64,000 bases of DNA, taken from Amyelois transitella (Eukaryota; Arthropoda; Insecta; Lepidoptera; Pyralidae). The notes beneath the pieces are model-generated. The model was not told the DNA's origin, made no database searches, and was given only the letters and a program-made list of their open reading frames with translations. The position numbers and the translations under genes were made by a program. Positions 11,801-23,565 of the stretch are shown piece by piece. The first letter of the stretch is position 1. Every line of letters starts with the position of its first letter. Location of the stretch: positions 2,666,001 to 2,730,000 of the forward strand of contig NC_083531.1 in assembly GCF_032362555.1 (NCBI RefSeq), given 5' to 3'.

Positions 11801-14800
11801 GTGCAAAATTCGGAAAAAATCAATATGTTTATTTATCAAAATAGGATTTTACGACACCACATTAGAAACCCTGAAAATAACAGTATTTCTCCATTATTTA
11901 ATAGATGTTATTATACATAAAAACCTTCCTCTTGAATCACTCTACCTGTTACAAAAAACCGCATCAAAATCCGTTGCGTAATTTTAAAGATTTAAGCATA
12001 CAGACAAACAGACTAAAATGGCGACTTTGTTTTATACTATGTAGTGATATAACACACCTGATACGTGGCTAGATGTGAGAAAAGCTTCCTGCATTCTGCG
12101 CACTCGTATCTCGCCTTGCTCTGGTGCCGCTGTATGTGGTACTTTATCTGTATGGAGCGGACCATCTTGTGGCAGATGGGGCATTCCTCTCTTGGCAACG
12201 GCCCTTCGTGGAGTCTGAAATTTATTATATAAGTATACAACATACATATGTATTTGATATTTTATGTATGTGTATGTATTAATGTATTTTTTTTTGTAAT
12301 GTATGTTTTTTATCATTTTGTTTGGTCAGCTGGTTGACTGGTAGATAATGCCAAACGGCATTAAGTCCGCCTTTTGTACATTTTTGTATTTGTGCAATAA
12401 AGTTTAAATAAATAAATAAACATACATACTTACATATTGTTAGGTTAGGTTGTGCCGTGTGGTTCTCGGCACCAAAACAAAAAAAGAATAGGACCACTCC
12501 ATCTCTTTCCCATGGATGTCGAAAAGGCGACTAAGGGATATGCTTACAAACTCGGGATTCTTTTTTTTTTGGGGCGACGGACTAGCAACCTGTCACTATT
12601 CGAATCTCAATTCTATCATCAAGCCAAATAGCTGAGCGTGGCCCATCAGTCTTTTCAAGACTGTTGGCTCTATCTACCCCGCAAGGGTATGTGATAACTC
12701 ACCGTAAATGCGTGGCTAGGGTGGTTCTGTTCACGAACCGCTTCTTGCAATGGTCGCACTGTAGGCCTTCTCTGTGATAGCGCGCCACGTGATTCTTGCG
12801 GGCTCGGGAATTCCTGAAAAAATAATAATAATAATATAGGCGTAGGGACGTGACGACCCCATCGCCCTCTATGGAAGGGTTTCCTTCCCAGTGCAGTCAG
12901 TCTCCGCGGGGCGGCTTGTGGCGAAGCCGTTGGTGAGTGGCGACACCACGGACCCTACCTCCTGGGGAACATACAGACATGCGCCATACACACACATACA
13001 CACAGTGACACTTTCCCCGCCTCTGGCTTGCCTTAGTCGGCCGGCCAGAGTGGAGTCGCAAGAGCAGATCCTATGCTCCAGGATGGAAGTGTATTGCACG
13101 TAATGGCGTAATAGCGGGGAAACCAGCACGGGGTCATGCCTCGTGCTCGTGAAACCGGGGCCGCACCTCTCGGCATCCTATAGCTGCTTTTAACGTGTTG
13201 CGCCCTGGCCGCCGCATGGTGGCTTATTTAGGGTGCCCACAGGCTGCTGTATAGCCAATGAGCAACGCGTCACCATCTGCCTAAACAAAATTACGTGAGA
13301 GATTTTCGAGGCAGATGTCCGTATCTCACTCCATAGCCCAGTAATCCAATCCACTAGCATCCCATCCGCATGACCCAAATTAAGTAAATCCCTTCCTGGC
13401 AATAGTTTGGCAGCTGTGGAGGGCTGTCCGTTGGTGTATCACAATGGTTCATCAAGGGACAGACCTCCACAGCTGCAGCCATCTCACTCTAGAACAAAAG
13501 GTACCAAAGGGCCTCTTCATGTTGGCTTCGGCCCCATGAACGCCTCCCAAATGACCGGGTCCCTATGGGCCCGTGCACATTTTACATGTACCAACATAAT
13601 AATATATCTTATCATTAAGGACTTTCTAGTTGACTGTAGTATACACCTTAAAAAAACCGACCGAAAAAAAAATTCTTGAATTAATTTGACGGATCACATT
13701 TAATGTGTTTTTTTTTTGGTTGGGAATATACCTTATTTGTATATATTTATACTAGTTTTTAACCGCAGCTTCGCCCGCGCGCATTTAACGACAGCAATAA
13801 ATGAATACAGGTTTATTATTATATGCAAGCGAAATTTTAAGATTGATTCTCAATAGATAACGCGTGAAGAGGTAATAAACAAACAAAGTTACATTTGCAA
13901 ATAAAAAAAAATCAATTCAAAAATTTCATTCATTATTATGTGATATTTCAATATCACTTAATCATTGCCACATATCTTTTAGTTTCACAACATCAGATAA
14001 ATTACTTAAAACTAAGTTAACTGCCGCTTCCAAAGCGTCAGTGCAGAGGATGCGGTAACAAACTGCACTGCAGCATTTCTAATAACATTATTTGACGTCA
14101 ACCAATGTTGTTAAACCATACGTTTTGACAATTATTAAGTGATATAAAGTATCCTATAATAATGAATAAAAATTTTGAATGTTGAGTTCGGATAACTTAC
14201 TTGAAGAACATGTCGCACTCCAAACATTGGTACCCCTCAATGGTGGTCTTGGACAACAGCTTCCTCAGATCGCCCGGTTTGGGGGGCGGTTTGTTCGATT
14301 TTTCTGATTTTTTCTTGCGGCCCTGATAGAATAAAAAATACAAGTAATTATTTGAGTGCGTTTGACCTCAATCTGCCTCGTGGCAAGCAAGATGAAACCT
14401 AAGATGGAGTACGCAAGCTCAAATAGTGCCTATTCTCTCTCGCCTTCGTCATCCTCAATTTGTAGGCATCGGGGAGGGAATATAATAAGTTTTAACGGCA
14501 TAACAATGTTTCTCTCATAAACTTATTCTGAATTATATTTCGTTGAGTGCTGCGAGTGTCTCCGTAGTGAGACTGGTAGCTCGCCATCGTCTATATACAC
14601 TATCATATCAGATGTCCGGTCACCTTCCCCTGCGCCGCGTGCTGGCTGTGAGTCTCCACGTGGAGCTGCATGAGGCGCGCGCTGTGCTGCGAGTGTCTCC
14701 GTAGTGAGACTGGTAGCTCGCCATCGTCTATATACACTATCATATCAGATGTCCGGTCACCTTCCCCTGCGCCGCGTGCTGGCTGTGAGTCTCCACGTGG

Positions 14801-17800
14801 AGCTGCATGAGGCGCGCGCTGTGCTGCGAGTGTCTCCGTAGTGAGACTGGTAGCTCGCCATCGTCTATATACACTATCATATCAGATGTCCGGTCACCTT
14901 CCCCTGCGCCGCGTGCTGGCTGTGAGTCTCCACGTGGAGCTGCATGAGGCGCGCGCTGTGCTGCGAGTGTCTCCGTAGTGAGACTGGTAGCTCGCCATCG
15001 TCTATATACACTATCATATCAGATGTCCGGTCACCTTCCCCTGCGCCGCGTGCTGGCTGTGAGTCTCCACGTGGAGCTGCATGAGGCGCGCGCTGTGCTG
15101 CGAGTGTCTCCGTAGTGAGACTGGTAGCTCGCCATCGTCTATATACACTATCATATCAGATGTCCGGTCACCTTCCCCTGCGCCGCGTGCTGGCTGTGAG
15201 TCTCCACGTGGAGCTGCATGAGGCGCGCGCTGTGCTGCGAGTGTCTCCGTAGTGAGACTGGTAGCTCGCCATCGTCTATATACACTATCATATCAGATGT
15301 CCGGTCACCTTCCCCTGCGCCGCGTGCTGGCTGTGAGTCTCCACGTGGAGCTGCATGAGGCGCGCGCTGTGCTGCGAGTGTCTCCGTAGTGAGACTGGTA
15401 GCTCGCCATCGTCTATATACACTATCATATCAGATGTCCGGTCACCTTCCCCTGCGCCGCGTGCTGGCTGTGAGTCTCCACGTGGAGCTGCATGAGGCGC
15501 GCGCTGTGCTGCGAGTGTCTCCGTAGTGAGACTGGTAGCTCGCCATCGTCTATATACACTATCATATCAGATGTCCGGTCACCTTCCCCTGCGCCGCGTG
15601 CTGGCTGTGAGTCTCCACGTGGAGCTGCATGAGGCGCGCGCTGTGCTGCGAGTGTCTCCGTAGTGAGACTGGTAGCTCGCCATCGTCTATATACACTATC
15701 ATATCAGATGTCCGGTCACCTTCCCCTGCGCCGCGTGCTGGCTGTGAGTCTCCACGTGGAGCTGCATGAGGCGCGCGCTGTGCTGCGAGTGTCTCCGTAG
15801 TGAGACTGGTAGCTCGCCATCGTCTATATACACTATCATATCAGATGTCCGGTCACCTTCCCCTGCGCCGCGTGCTGGCTGTGAGTCTCCACGTGGAGCT
15901 GCATGAGGCGCGCGCTGTGCTGCGAGTGTCTCCGTAGTGAGACTGGTAGCTCGCCATCGTCTATATACACTATCATATCAGATGTCCGGTCACCTTCCCC
16001 TGCGCCGCGTGCTGGCTGTGAGTCTCCACGTGGAGCTGCATGAGGCGCGCGCTGTGCTGCGAGTGTCTCCGTAGTGAGACTGGTAGCTCGCCATCGTCTA
16101 TATACACTATCATATCAGATGTCCGGTCACCTTCCCCTGCGCCGCGTGCTGGCTGTGAGTCTCCACGTGGAGCTGCATGAGGCGCGCGCTGTGCTGCGAG
16201 TGTCTCCGTAGTGAGACTGGTAGCTCGCCATCGTCTATATACACTATCATATCAGATGTCCGGTCACCTTCCCCTGCGCCGCGTGCTGGCTGTGAGTCTC
16301 CACGTGGAGCTGCATGAGGCGCGCGCTGTGCTGCGAGTGTCTCCGTAGTGAGACTGGTAGCTCGCCATCGTCTATATACACTATCATATCAGATGTCCGG
16401 TCACCTTCCCCTGCGCCGCGTGCTGGCTGTGAGTCTCCACGTGGAGCTGCATGAGGCGCGCGCTGTGCTGCGAGTGTCTCCGTAGTGAGACTGGTAGCTC
16501 GCCATCGTCTATATACACTATCATATCAGATGTCCGGTCACCTTCCCCTGCGCCGCGTGCTGGCTGTGAGTCTCCACGTGGAGCTGCATGAGGCGCGCGC
16601 TGTGCTGCGCGTGCCCGCAGACGCCGCACGTGTGCCGCGTGTAGTGGGACTGCGTGTGCGCAGCCAGCTCGCCGTCGTCTATGTACACGTAGCATATCTT
16701 ACACGATGATTTCCCTGGTTTCTGTTCGTGGAAGAATAAAAACATATGCTATAGATTTATTATTTTACTGACAGGCTGTAAATATACAGGGTGACTTTTA
16801 ATTCAACTGCATAAATTTAACTGTTAAGTGTTCTCATCTAAAGGATACATATTTAAAAACGTTAAAAGAAAAATATCGGTTCATATTTCAGAAAGTACGA
16901 AAAAAAATAAAAGTATCAAAATCCACGATCCTAAATACGTAATATCACCCCGGCCGGCGGAAAAGCGACGCGTAAGATTCAGAGGTCAACGACACAATTC
17001 TTTCAGCTGAACGATCTCGACAACTCTGTACTTTACTTGATCTTGATACTAGAAAAATAATTTATTTTTCAGACATTTATTTAATGTTTAGTTTTAATTT
17101 CTTTTTGTAGTATTGGTCTTTAATAAAGCGTGTGACGTAGATTTTGAGGGTTTTTTAAATGTGAAAATGATGACGTTTAATTTAAATAAAAATAGGCTCA
17201 AACGGCTCAGAAGCATGGGTATAGTCTATGTTTAAAAGGATGCAGTTGTTTTAAATGTCACTCTGTATATGAAACTATTGTGTTACTGACTTATGATATA
17301 CTCCCCTCCAGAGTTCAGAGGTAAGGACGCAACCGTGGTTTTCAAAAATTACCACAAAAACAATCTTCAGATTCAATTGAAAAACGGCAACAAATGTGTT
17401 GGCAACCTGTCACTATTACATACATGCAATCACGTCTTTATATACAGAGCCAACATTTTACAAAGCGTTAAAGTTGACCTTTCCCTCTATGGCTATAATC
17501 GCGTGCGTTGATAAAGGAACTTAATCTCAACACGACATACACGGGTCGAATAATGTTTAAATAAAAACTAGCTTTGTCATTTTTCGTAGGTACGTCACAA
17601 AAGAGGTTTTGACATGAAAGACAATCAAAACACATTCACATTTGTTATATAAGTATAGGTCCGAAACACTGTAGTTCCGATGTATACGCACAGCGCTAGT
17701 GTCGCACGCCGCTTTTGGCGCCAAATTTTCAGCCATGTTTTCGGCTCAAAATAAACATGGCGACTCCATGTCAACAATACCGGATTCAAAGTTCACAAAT

Positions 17801-20800
17801 TTTTCGCAAAGATTGATTTGACTAACAACACAGTGCTAATGGTCGATTTTTTTTGTATAATCCTCGCTTTGGAATTTTAGTTTATTTAAAAAACTGTATC
17901 TACAAGAAGTGGCCGTGGTGTTTTTAGTCTGGACAATCGTAATGTAATAGGAACTGTGCTTACCGTAAACCAAAATTCAAGATATATACTATGGGGTTAT
18001 ACACAACACCCCAGCAGCATTTTTCGATATCGGGTACGTACATCACTAGCTTGTCGACATTAGCTTAGCTTGCACGTCACTACTGACAGATGCGACACTA
18101 GCGCTATGCGCATACAAGAGAACTAAACGGTGAACCAATGAGTGTCCTATCTGTCTTAGACATTATATATTAAAATTAGTGAATAAGTTCCAATTGTCGT
18201 GTGCACCAATAGAAAAAAAATAGGACCACCATCTCTTTCCCATGGATGTCGTAAAAAGCGACTAAGGGATAGGCTTGTAAACTTGAGATTTTACTTATAG
18301 GCGGCGGGCTAGCAACCTGTCACTTTACATGAATCTCAATTCTATCATTAAGCCAAACAGCTGATCGCGGTCATCAGTATGTTCAAGACTGTTAGCCCTG
18401 TCTACCCCGCAAGGCATATAGACGTGATTATATGTATGTATGTACCTACCAATAGTATATATATAGATACTTACCTCCCTATGAGCAGACAAGAAATGAT
18501 CTTTAACTTGTTGCTGAGTATAGAATCCGATGATGCACAACTCACACTTGTACACTGCGCTTGCGTACGTCACTTTCTGTCTCGCTTCCTCTCTGGAACA
18601 TCATTGGATAGCTTAAAGGATTTCTCGATAAATTGTCTATTCAACGCCAAAATATTTTTTTAAATAGAACCAGTAGTTCCTGAGATTAGGGCGTTCAAAC
18701 AAACAAACTCTTCAACTCTATAATATTATTATAGATTTTTCTTAACAACCAAATTGCCGTGTGGTTCCCGGCACCAATACAAAAAAGAATAGGACCACTC
18801 CATCTCTTTCCCATGGATGTCGTAAAAGGCGACTAAGGGATAGGCTTACAAACTTTGGATTCTTTTTTAGGCGATGTGCTAGCAACCTGTCACTATTTGA
18901 ATCTCAATTCTATCATTAAGCCAAATAGCTGAACGTGGCGATTCAGTCTTTTCAAGACTGTTGGCTCTGTCTACCCCGCGAGGGATATAGACGTGACCAT
19001 ATGTATGTATGTAACAAAACCGTGGCAACCGTTGCTATGGCGTATACCAATTAGGTTGCCTACAAACTTGACTTACCTGGAAGCGAGCATCTCTTCCTGA
19101 GTCAGATATTCGGTAGTGTAACCACCTTTGTTGGGCTCTTGTTTCACAGCGGCCGCCATTTTGGGGAGCACAGTGATCATGGTGCCTATTTCCGGGGTCG
19201 TCAGAGGTCTGAAAGGTGTCAATTTAAAATAATTTCTTGGTGAAAGATGTATATATTCTTCTTATTAATATCTATAAGAAAGAGCTAACTCTTGTCGGTG
19301 GAGTTAAGTGGAGCGTCCGCCATTCAGTTCTTTTCATTTTTTTAATTACTATATCTTTTATTTGATCAAAATATTTTAATCTTTGATTATATAAAATAGC
19401 TGAACAGCGTGGCCTTTCAGTCTTTTAATGACTGTTCGCTCTGTCTACCCCGCAACGTATATACCGGCATAGACGTGATTATATGTATGTAAATATAATA
19501 TGTACGTTATACTTACTGCGCAGTGAGCATGGTGTTTGAACACTGGACCTGAACGCAGCTACTCCTGGAGACGAGGGCGTCCGTATCCACCACTATGTGG
19601 GACATCACGCCTGTAGCCGGATTCTCTAGGACGATTTCAGGCACTGAAACAAATAACAGACAAATAGCGACAAAGGAGCGATGATTCGACTCGACCGACA
19701 CCAAAGGGAAAATCTTCCGCCGGGCTAGGTGTGATGCCTGAGGAACCGCGGCTCCAACGATGTTGTGTCGGAGGTTGTATATATAGCTCCAATCCGTGAA
19801 ATCTTTGCTTGCGCGATTTAGGTTTTCCGCTGTTTTTGACTGATAGCGTCGCATGATTTTATTTTTTATTCTTGTGACTTGTGGCGTATATATTTCGCCA
19901 CAAACTATTCGAAAATGGTTGGAAGACAATTTTATTGACTGACAGAATAGAATAGTTTTATTTTCAAAATTGGATACAAGGTATCACTTATTGACGTCAT
20001 TTAAATCTAATTGTCTATCTACTACCGCTCCCAAAGCGTATGTGTAGAAGGGGCGGAACAAACTACACTGCAGCATTTACACCGGATATCAATTTACAAA
20101 TATTGAATCTCTTAAATCTAATCGTGCACTAATGCACATTGTCTACATTAAAACAATGTTATAGCACATAACATTCCACGCGGGGCTTCGCTAACGTGGG
20201 AAATTCCAGAATAAAATTAGTTTATGTTACTGCCAAAGGTCTATTTAAATCTGTGGCAAATTTTATGAAAATCAGTCCAGTAGTTATTGAGATTTTCTCT
20301 TTATTATTTGCATGGATATGAACAACGACTTCGCCCCGTCTTCGCACCGGTACCCTTTATAGATATGAACTATCCACAGAAAACCCTCTTTCCAGCAGGG
20401 ACAAAATCCGTCCACATATTTCCGAGATAAGGGCATACATACAGGCTGAAATTATAGGGGGCGGCCTTTAGTTATTGTTGATGATTTCTGAGATCAATTT
20501 TCTATAATCAGTCAAACTATCTGTTTTTTAAAGTTATTTGATGATCTTTGTCGGAACTTGTTTTAATAGAAATTAAAACTGCACTTTCTGAAATAACTCG
20601 CTCAACTTATATTTTTAGTATTTGGTTTATACATTAGGTATTAATCCATAACATTATAAATAGTGTACTAAATTATATACATTTAACATAGTAACATATA
20701 CGCGCTTCTCCCTTTTTAAATATTTTGTGCAATATTCTATTTTTGTTCTTTTTTTTTTCTTAAAGGCAAACAGTACCAATTTCAAATTAGTGTACACTAT

Positions 20801-22508
20801 CCATAGTTCGGCAATGCTTAACTCTAAAAGCTCCAGTTTCTCACCTTCAAGCATATGTTCGTCAATGTCCAAATGTATGTTATCCCTGACTACTTGAACC
20901 ACATCGTACTGTTCATCTTTCACTTCCTCCGCAGTCGCGATGCTCAGACTGAACTGCTCGGGCCAGTCTTGAGAATAATAGTCTACGAAGATCTTATCGT
21001 AGTCTGATTTTGTTGTCATTTCCAGCGAGGAGAGCGATTGGGACATGTATGTGTGGTCCATGCTCTGAAAAGAAAAATTGTTCAATCTACGTTTGATGTG
21101 ATTCGATGTGTATGTACAGGCAACTATATAAGATACCATGGTGAATAATCTATACTAATATTATAAAGCTGAAAAGTTTGTTTGTTAGAACGCGCTAATC
21201 TCAGGAACTAGTAGGTTCGAATTGAAAAATTATTTTTGTGTTGAATAGACCATTTATCGAGGTAGGTTTTAGGGTATATAAAATCACGCTGCAACTATTA
21301 AGAGCGAAGAAATAATGGAAAATGTGAAAAAAAGGGGAAAATTATTCATCCTTGAGGGCTTCAATGACGCCCAAAATAACTATTCCACGCGGACTAAGTC
21401 ACGGGCAATAGTTATTGCATATACATGTAGTGCAGAAGTACGTTAAGTCAGCTTTAAGTATACTTATATTTTGTAAGAAAGATGGTGTTGTTCGCGGCAC
21501 CAATACAAAAAGGAATACCACCACCACCTCTTTCTCATGGATGTGGTAAAAGAAAACTAAGGGATAGGCGTATAAACTTGGTATTCTACTCTCAGGCCAT
21601 GAGCTAGCAACTTGTCACAAATTGAATCTCAATTCTATCATCAAGCCAAACAGCCGAATGTGGGCTATCAGTCTTTTCAGGACTGTTGGCTTTGTCTACC
21701 TGGCAAATGTATTTATGTATTCTACATAAAATGACCATCTCTCTAAGATTAATGTGTTAGTTCTCATTAAAAAAATATATTACGTAAATACCTCTTGTGA
21801 GCGGCTCATAGCAAGTACTCTTAAGTGCTCCTGAGCATTGTGGACCTGCCTCTTGAACCGCGCCAGCCTCTTCATCACCGCTAGGCACTCCCAGCAGATC
21901 AAGTGATCACTATCAAGTGGCTCGCCAAGCTGGAAACAAAATATGATGTTATAGCAGGGCAAGATTGAAAAGTAAAAGCTAACTACGGAATAACACACTT
22001 TACTTCAGACTTATAAATACTAGACAAGAGTGTATCAAACCAAGGCAGCTTGAATGAAACTTAGACTCCCGGAATGAAGACATTTATTCAAATATCACAT
22101 TTCCTGACTTGATACTAAATGTGTATTTTTACATGAATTAAATAGTAATGCTAAGTACGTATTCCTCTCATAAAAATAGAAATTTTTAAATTTTTCTGTA
22201 TTTTTTCTTTACACCTAAATGATAAATAAAAAGATAAGTATCGTTTCAATTGAGTACATCTTGAGTAAGGTGCAATGACCCTTTATGAGGTCTGTAAGTA
22301 ATAATTATTTACGTAATAGGCTGTTCCTTTACGAAAAATAAAAGTTTGTAAAAGTTTTGAAACTTACCCGGCCACCCGCGAAATCGTACATAATTAATCG
22401 AAACATTTCATTAACTTGTTGGAAATTATTTATTGAATACAAATCCCTATCGCTACTAAGACAAGCACAGCACACAGTTTTGTAATCATCATCCACGTCT
22501 TGCTCCAT
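8889..22508 (-). CDS. ZAD C2H2 zinc-finger protein, gene A (14 exons, 631 aa predicted)
   Basis: Coding exons (minus): 22368-22508, 21792-21929, 20845-21064, 19517-19643, 19077-19208, 18475-18592, 16542-16721, 14201-14322, 12703-12813, 12058-12214, 11691-11737, 10628-10739, 10109-10216, 8889-9071. All are bounded by GT/AG, all phases match, total 1896 nt. Exons 1-2 encode a ZAD domain (C13-x2-C16 in exon 1, CWEC in exon 2), a zinc-coordinated dimerisation/protein-interaction module of insect zinc-finger proteins. A linker with LTQEEML precedes 11 C2H2 fingers starting at CELCIIGF (exon 6); fingers are often split by introns, and TGERP-like linkers are rare (HSGDRP in exon 14). The role inferred from the family is nuclear DNA-binding regulation; the target is unknown. 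It is head to head with gene B. Intron 7 contains an exon-derived tandem array. The exon 6 acceptor has a weak pyrimidine tract. Confidence 0.88.
9091..9310 (-). repeat. Family 2 retroelement tail (CGCGCTAATCTCAG type)
   Basis: Family 2, read forward, runs from CTAGCTGTGCCCGCGA through AGTTGCAGCGTGATGTTATA to GCTTTATAATATTAGTATAGA. It is a common lepidopteran LINE-tail-like repeat. This copy is in intron 13 of gene A. Confidence 0.75.
9377..9637 (-). repeat. Family 1 SINE-like element, near full length
   Basis: Reads TACATACATATTAGCACGTC to CCGGGAACCACACGGCAC; diverged; in intron 13 of gene A. Confidence 0.85.
9770..9990 (-). repeat. tRNA-derived SINE (family 3)
   Basis: Minus-strand head TGGCGCAGCGGTAGTACG (A box) and GGTTCGAATCCCGGCC (B box), then a body with TTGGATGTTTATCTATT and ATACTAACTCAACGAT (complement). 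It lies about 120 bp downstream, in transcription order, of gene A exon 13, so it is intronic. Confidence 0.85.
10256..10487 (-). repeat. Family 4 retroelement tail
   Basis: Begins ACTAGCTGTCCCGGCAAAC and ends GCGAAGCCGGGGCGGGTC. Related copies are at 11772-12050 (+) and 35323-35512 (+), which carry ACCCGCCCCGGCTTCGCAC. Confidence 0.75.
11362..11629 (+). repeat. Family 2 retroelement tail, near full length
   Basis: CTAGCTGTGCCCGCGAATTC at the start and TTATAATATTAGTATAGA at the end; intron 11 of gene A. Confidence 0.85.
11772..12050 (+). repeat. Family 4 retroelement tail
   Basis: From ACTAGCGACCCGCCCCGG to TTTTATACTATGTAGTGAT; fills most of intron 10 of gene A and stops just before its donor. 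Confidence 0.8.
12325..12425 (+). repeat. 3' end of a poly(A)-type LINE
   Basis: Contains TGACTGGTAGATAATGCC, ATTAAGTCCGCC and TGTGCAATAAAGTTTAAATA. Related copies occur near 37857-38060 (reverse) and 51925-52045. Confidence 0.6.
12452..12692 (+). repeat. Family 1 SINE-like element abutting exon 9 donor of gene A
   Basis: TGCCGTGTGGTTCTCGGCAC to CCCCGCAAGGG. The element ends about 10 bp from the donor GTGAGT (12697-12702, minus). Confidence 0.85.
12840..13600. repeat. GC-rich unclassified segment in gene A intron 8
   Basis: About 760 bp of clearly higher GC than its surroundings, with no long frame and no known domain. It could be the 5' part of a degenerate retroelement. Short frames at 12869-13129, 12891-13103, 13190-13402 and 13407-13679 do not look like proteins. 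Confidence 0.4.
13985..14182. repeat. Family 5 dispersed repeat (ACTGCAGCATTT)
   Basis: Carries ACTGCCGCTTCCAAAGCGTC, AACTGCACTGCAGCATTT, TTTGACGTCAACCAATGTTG and a TAATGAATAAAAATTTTGAA end. Copies: 19944-20110, 34015-34195, 36866-37045, 40778-40975, and a truncated one at 54083-54190. The class is unknown. Confidence 0.75.
14547..16608. repeat. 15-copy 137-bp tandem array derived from zinc-finger exon 7 of gene A
   Basis: The marker GAGTGTCTCCGTAGTGAGAC occurs at 14554 and every 137 bp to 16472, and I saw no differences between copies. On the minus strand each unit reads as a shortened exon 7 copy: a diverged VYIDDGEL part, then an identical ARLMQLHVETHSQHAAQGK part, then the donor GTGACC. 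The last unit overlaps the true exon end (16542-16608). Unit length is not a multiple of three, and reading through the donor meets a stop after VTGHLI. Confidence 0.95.
16787..17265. mobile_element. Mariner/Tc1-like MITE, copy 1
   Basis: Terminal inverted repeats CAGGGTGACTTTTAATTCAA and its imperfect complement ending GTCACTCTG, flanked by TA on both sides. No transposase frame. In intron 6 of gene A. Copies 2 and 3 are at 34755-35091 and 63391-63837. Confidence 0.85.
17681..18116. mobile_element. MITE with 25-bp terminal inverted repeats
   Basis: The left end TGTATACGCACAGCGCTAGT and right end ACTAGCGCTATGCGCATACA match over 25 bp with two mismatches. 436 bp, no long frame. Superfamily not determined. 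Confidence 0.75.
18199..18443 (+). repeat. Family 1 SINE-like element next to exon 6 donor of gene A
   Basis: Ends ATATGTATGTATGTAC, 26 bp before the donor GTAAGT (18469-18474, minus). Confidence 0.85.
18604..18736 (+). repeat. Family 2 tail touching the exon 6 acceptor of gene A
   Basis: A truncated copy beginning about 10 bp beyond the acceptor (AG at 18593-18594, minus). It may have replaced the original pyrimidine tract and branch region. Confidence 0.7.
18754..19013 (+). repeat. Family 1 SINE-like element, full length
   Basis: TGCCGTGTGGTTCCCGGCAC to CATATGTATGTATGTA; a good reference copy, intron 5 of gene A. A 3' fragment lies at 19396-19494. Confidence 0.92.
19664..19902 (-). mobile_element. 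Solo LTR of the TRIM family
   Basis: Matches the LTRs at 55714-56691: GGAGCGATGATTCG, TCTTCCGCC, GATGTTGTGTCGGAGG, end TTTCGCCACA. It lies 20 bp upstream of the exon 4 acceptor of gene A. Confidence 0.8.
21150..21413 (-). repeat. Family 2 retroelement tail
   Basis: Near full length, intron 2 of gene A. A diverged family 1 element follows at 21486-21719 (+). Confidence 0.8.
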
Positions 22509-23565
22509 TATGAAAAGTTTAAAAACAATTGAAAACTAATTGACCGAATATTATGTGTGTGTTTTTGGTCGGTTTATCAAAACCACAACAAAAAGTAATA
22601 CTTCCATGTAAAATAGACAAAATTTAATGCAGAATAATCAAGAAGACTACGACACCACAAAATGGCTGCTTTACCCGGTGTTTCTATATAAAAAATATTG
22701 GTAGATTTTAAGTGTCATGTAGTGTCATTGCTTGTTTTGCAATGTTTTATATAGGAAATTATGGTTTCCCGAAATTTAAAGCTGATACGTAATAATATTT
22801 TGTTTTTTGGAAATTACCTTTTTGTCCCAATAATTCTTCAATAACTTTGCTAATTAGTAACTTTTGGCAGAACCTTATGGCAACAAAAACATAAAATTTG
22901 GAATGAATCGTTTTGGAGCTATCGCGTCGAAATCAAATAAATTATTCAATCGATATATACATACATATGGTCACGTCTATATCCCTTGCGGGGTAGACAG
23001 AGCCAACAGTCTTGAAAAGACTGAATGGCCACGTTCAGCTATTTGGCTTAATGATAGAATTGAGATTCAAATCGTAACAGGTTGCTAGCCCATCGCCTTA
23101 AAAAAGAATCCCAAGTTTGTAAGCCTATCCCTTAGTCGCCTTTTACGACATCCACGGGAAAGAGATGGAGTAGTCCTATTATATCGGCCAATCGATATAG
23201 TCATGTATGCAGGCACCACGCAAGCTACTTAATTCAAAATTATGACTAAACTGAATAAAGCCCAACACTATTGTAATGAAAATGGCGGTGATTTGTTTTT
23301 ATTTTGCTTTGTAGTTGGCAAAAGATATTTAGAATTCTATCTGATTCCATAAGGATTTTTGTGAAACAATGAAACAAAAATGTGTTAAACGACTAAATAT
23401 ACGCCATTTACCTTAGTATAAAAATATGCAGAATAAATGACTTAACTTGAAATAAAAACATAAAGATTCTTCTATAAAAACATTGATTTTCTGAGAGAAG
23501 TCAACTATTGATTGATGAATGAAGTTATTTTATATAGGGGGAGTCATTTGTCCTAGTATATAAAC
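22509..23565. promoter_or_regulatory. Shared 5' region of head-to-head ZAD genes A and B
   Basis: 1057 bp between the two ATGs. A TATATA at 23531-23536 lies 30 bp before the ATG of gene B, which would leave a very short 5'UTR. It is interrupted by a family 1 element. Confidence 0.5.
22958..23188 (-). repeat. Family 1 element in the A/B promoter region
   Basis: Flanked by an 11-bp target duplication CAATCGATATA on both sides, a sign of LINE-type insertion. 5'-truncated at the CCTATTATAT end. Confidence 0.85.

Noticed and set aside
14547-16608. Regular direct repeats resembling a CRISPR array
   Set aside because: The whole 137-bp unit is identical, with no unique spacers; the unit is a copy of a eukaryotic zinc-finger exon.
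16384-16745. Overlapping frames of 74-103 aa in three readings around the array
   Set aside because: They are shadows of the tandem units and of exon 7; only the frame with C-x2-C...H fingers joins the gene A exons.
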